Source of the DNA: an uncultured Porphyromonas sp.
GTDB lineage: Bacteria; Bacteroidota; Bacteroidia; Bacteroidales; Porphyromonadaceae
Direction of reading: 5' to 3'
Assembly: GCF_934359325.1 (NCBI RefSeq)
Contig: NZ_CAKRLH010000073.1
Coordinates: 1-7,925 of the forward strand
DNA: 7,925 nucleotides
Shown piece by piece: positions 5,431 through 7,925 of this stretch. Below the pieces are notes generated by a model, which had not been told where the DNA came from, ran no database searches, and saw nothing but the letters and a program-made list of their open reading frames with translations. The position numbers were made by a program, and so were the translations under genes. Each line of letters starts with the position of its first letter. The first letter of the stretch is position 1.

Positions 5431-5458
5431 ATTACTATGTGAGTTATTGCAGAAATGA
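5399..5458 (+). CDS. Possible 19-aa upstream ORF overlapping alaS start
   Basis: An ATG at 5399 opens a 19-codon frame (MTPQVGGSGVILLCELLQK) whose TGA (5456-5458) overlaps the alaS ATG (5455-5457) as ATGA, the usual form of stop-start coupling. Its start codon is the first base triplet of the leader hairpin stem. It has no alanine codons, so it is not an alanine-sensing leader of the classical kind. It may be fortuitous. Confidence 0.2.
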   Translation: MTPQVGGSGVILLCELLQK

Positions 5459-7925
5459 AAACGGTTAATGAAATCCGTCAGATGTACCTTGACTTCTTTA
5501 CAGAGCGAGGACATCATATTGTTCCCTCCGCTCCTATGGTTCTGCAGGGGGATCCGACCCTAATGTTTACCAATGCGGGGATGAATCAATTCAAGGACAT
5601 CATCCTGGGGAATGCTCCGAGGAAGTACCCGCGGGTAACCGACTCTCAGAAGTGCCTGCGCGTGAGCGGTAAGCACAATGACCTCTCCGCCGTAGGACAC
5701 GACACCTACCACCATACCATGTTTGAGATGCTGGGGAACTGGTCCTTCGGAGATTACTTCAAGGAGGAGATCATCCCGTGGGCGTGGGAGCTACTGACTG
5801 AGGTATACGGGCTGCCTAAGGATCGGCTCTATGTTACCATCTTTGAGGGAGCGCCTCAGGAGGGGCTGGAGCGTGATCAGGAGGCATATGATGCCTGGGC
5901 AAAGCTGCTGCCGGAGGAGAGGATACTCAATGGTAACAAGCACGATAACTTCTGGGAGATGGGAGAGACCGGTCCCTGCGGTCCCTGCTCTGAGATTCAC
6001 ATAGACCTGAGGAGCGAGGAGGAGATAGCTTGCATACCCGGCAGAGACCTCGTCAATCAGGACGACCCGCTGGTGATCGAGATCTGGAACCTCGTCTTCA
6101 TGCAGTACAATCGCATGGCAGACGGTCACCTCGAGGCTCTGCCCCACCACGTCATCGATACCGGTATGGGACTGGAGCGCCTTTGCATGGCGATGCAGGG
6201 GAAGAAGTCCAATTACGACACTGATGTCTTCCAACCACTCATCGGCAAGGTCGCAGAGATCTCCGGCGTGGCCTATGGTTCGTCGGAGAAGACCGACGTA
6301 GCTATGCGCGTGATCGCTGACCACATAAGAGCTATAGCCTTTGCCATTACCGACGGACAGCTGCCCTCCAGTACGAGAGCGGGCTACGTTATCCGCCGAA
6401 TCCTCCGGCGCGCGGTACGGTATGGCTACACTTTCCTCAATCTCAAGGAGCCCTTTATGTACCGCCTTATCCCCACCCTCGTGGAGAGCATGGGCGGACA
6501 CTACACCGAACTGGTGGCTCAGCAGGAGCTGATCACTCGCGTGACAAAGCAGGAGGAGAGTGCTTTCCTGAGGACCCTCTCCACCGGCATAGAGATGCTG
6601 CAGTCTCACATAGATGAGTCCAAGAAGAAAGGGGAGAAAAAGCTGTCCGGGGAGATCATCTTCGAGCTCTATGACACCTATGGCTTCCCGGCAGACCTTA
6701 CGGAGCTGATCCTGGAGGAGCAGGGCATGGAGGCGGACTTGAAGGGCTTCGACAGCGAGATGGCGAAGCAGAAAGAGCGCGCCCGTAAGGCTCAGCACAC
6801 CGAGACCGGCGACTGGCAATGGATCGGAGATCAGGAGACAGAGACCACCTTTGTCGGCTATGAGATGCACGAGGCGCAGACTCGGATCGTCCGGTATCGC
6901 CAGGTGACGCAGAATGGGAAGAAGAGCTATCAGGTGGTGCTCGAGACAACGCCCTTCTACGCTGAGATGGGCGGCCAGGTGGGCGACACAGGTACTCTCA
7001 TCGGCGAGGAGGATCAGGAGAGGATCAAGGTCCTCGATACGATCCAGGAGAATAACCTGCCGATGCTTCTGGTGGATAAGTTGCCCACCGATCCTCATCA
7101 GGACTTCCTCGCCTCTATCGACAGCGAGCGCAGGTATAACATCGAGCGCAATCACACTGCTACCCACCTGCTGGACCATGCCCTGAGGACACTATTCGGG
7201 GACACAACGGAGCAGAAGGGCTCCCTCGTGAGCGATCGTGTACTGAGGTACGACTTTGCCCACTTCGAGAAGATGACGAAGGAGGAGATCCGAGAGGTGG
7301 AGCGGATGGTCAATGAGGCGATCCAAGCAGACTACCAGCGGATCGAGCATAGGGACGTACCGATCTCTAAGGCAAAGGAGATGGGAGCCATCGCTCTCTT
7401 CGGAGAGAAATACGGGGACTACGTCCGGGTGATGCAATTTGGAGACAGTATTGAGCTCTGTGGTGGCTGCCATGCCCCGTCGACCGGGGTACTGGGGAGC
7501 TTCCACATCACCCAGGAGACCTCCGTGGCAGCGGGTGTGCGCCGTATCTTTGCCGTTACCGGTCCCGCTGCTCTCGACTATGTACACGAGCTGGAGGATA
7601 CGATCGAGAGCGTGAAGAGCTACTTCGGCGGTGGCAACTTGATCTCCGCCATCAAGAAGGTGCTGGAGGAGAATCACACCCTCTCTGCTGAGGTGAAGCA
7701 GGCTTATGAGCGTGAGAAGGGGAGCCTGATCAGTCGTCTGCGGGAGCACTACGAGCTGGTCGACGGCGTGAAGGTGATTCGACCTGACGTAGCGATCCCA
7801 TCTGCTCTGGCGAAGGACATTGCCTTTGGTCTCAAACAGGTTCTGGATGGCGACTATGTCTTCGTGAGCGGTTCCAAGGATGAGGGCAAGGCACTCCTTA
7901 CCGTGCTGATCAGCGATGGTCTCGT
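5455..7925 (+). CDS. alaS: Alanyl-tRNA synthetase (3' end outside window)
   Basis: A class II synthetase that charges tRNA-Ala and hydrolyses mischarged Ser- and Gly-tRNA-Ala in the cytosol. From ATG 5455 the frame is open to the window end (823 complete codons). Bacterial AlaRS is about 870 residues, so roughly the last 50 are missing by position, not mutation. The catalytic domain (1 to about 245) shows PTLMFTNAGMNQFKD (34-48), FEMLGNWSFGDYFK (90-103), GETGPCGPCSEIH (170-182) and DTGMGLERL (235-243). A helical tRNA-binding domain follows. The editing domain (about 555-705) has the zinc ligands H567/H571 (HTATH) and C669/H673 (CGGCH, where E. coli has CGGTH). The C-Ala domain begins near 740. 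The start is fixed by the N-terminal MKTVNEIRQMYLDFF, which matches the family. It has its own promoter (5377-5384) and is independent of the met operon. Confidence 0.97.
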   Translation, partial: MKTVNEIRQMYLDFFTERGHHIVPSAPMVLQGDPTLMFTNAGMNQFKDIILGNAPRKYPRVTDSQKCLRVSGKHNDLSAVGHDTYHHTMFEMLGNWSFGDYFKEEIIPWAWELLTEVYGLPKDRLYVTIFEGAPQEGLERDQEAYDAWAKLLPEERILNGNKHDNFWEMGETGPCGPCSEIHIDLRSEEEIACIPGRDLVNQDDPLVIEIWNLVFMQYNRMADGHLEALPHHVIDTGMGLERLCMAMQGKKSNYDTDVFQPLIGKVAEISGVAYGSSEKTDVAMRVIADHIRAIAFAITDGQLPSSTRAGYVIRRILRRAVRYGYTFLNLKEPFMYRLIPTLVESMGGHYTELVAQQELITRVTKQEESAFLRTLSTGIEMLQSHIDESKKKGEKKLSGEIIFELYDTYGFPADLTELILEEQGMEADLKGFDSEMAKQKERARKAQHTETGDWQWIGDQETETTFVGYEMHEAQTRIVRYRQVTQNGKKSYQVVLETTPFYAEMGGQVGDTGTLIGEEDQERIKVLDTIQENNLPMLLVDKLPTDPHQDFLASIDSERRYNIERNHTATHLLDHALRTLFGDTTEQKGSLVSDRVLRYDFAHFEKMTKEEIREVERMVNEAIQADYQRIEHRDVPISKAKEMGAIALFGEKYGDYVRVMQFGDSIELCGGCHAPSTGVLGSFHITQETSVAAGVRRIFAVTGPAALDYVHELEDTIESVKSYFGGGNLISAIKKVLEENHTLSAEVKQAYEREKGSLISRLREHYELVDGVKVIRPDVAIPSALAKDIAFGLKQVLDGDYVFVSGSKDEGKALLTVLISDGL

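Noticed and set aside
5791..7179. A 462-codon open frame on the minus strand
   Set aside because: It lies wholly inside alaS on the opposite strand, is rich in Leu/His/Val as expected of an antisense shadow, and matches no family. The plus-strand frame has clear AlaRS motifs throughout.

Overview
The window reads as a chromosomal segment of a member of the Bacteroidota, most likely Bacteroidales and possibly Porphyromonas-like. Three things point there: promoter −7 boxes of the TAnnTTTG type (200-208 and 5377-5384), start codons without clear Shine-Dalgarno sequences, and methionine-branch enzymes that look like the Flavobacteria/Bacteroidota versions. The genes are GC-rich and the gaps are AT-rich (39 of 60 bases are G or C at 1201-1260, but 17 of 60 at 121-180). 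The genus is inferred.

Region 1-448 is a control region. It holds two AT-rich inverted repeats, a promoter, and a leader of about 235 nt. The leader encodes a 35-residue peptide with five Met in nine residues (M12, M16-M18, M20). It is followed by a perfect 11-bp terminator-like hairpin at 372-414. An upstream segment (301-308) can pair with 381-388 and would disrupt that hairpin. This is the architecture of a ribosome-mediated transcription attenuator that senses methionine (charged tRNA-Met), and it is the main discovery candidate here.

Region 449-5099 is an apparent three-gene operon: an O-acetylhomoserine sulfhydrylase-like PLP enzyme (metY), a short homoserine O-acetyltransferase-like alpha/beta hydrolase (metX), and a fused aspartokinase/homoserine dehydrogenase (thrA). 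With aspartate-semialdehyde dehydrogenase supplied from elsewhere, these run aspartate to homoserine to O-acetylhomoserine to homocysteine. No threonine-branch genes (thrB, thrC) are present, so the operon looks dedicated to methionine, which matches the Met-rich leader.

Region 5100-5454 is non-coding. Its centre is a 125-bp element (5229-5353) with 6-bp terminal inverted repeats, flanked by a 6-bp direct duplication (TGAGTA). Inside are four 16-bp palindromic units on an exact 22-bp period. It looks like a small MITE-like insertion next to the alaS promoter.

Region 5455-7925 is alaS (alanyl-tRNA synthetase), cut off by the window end after 823 codons. All pairings were worked out by eye; no folding energies or database searches were run.
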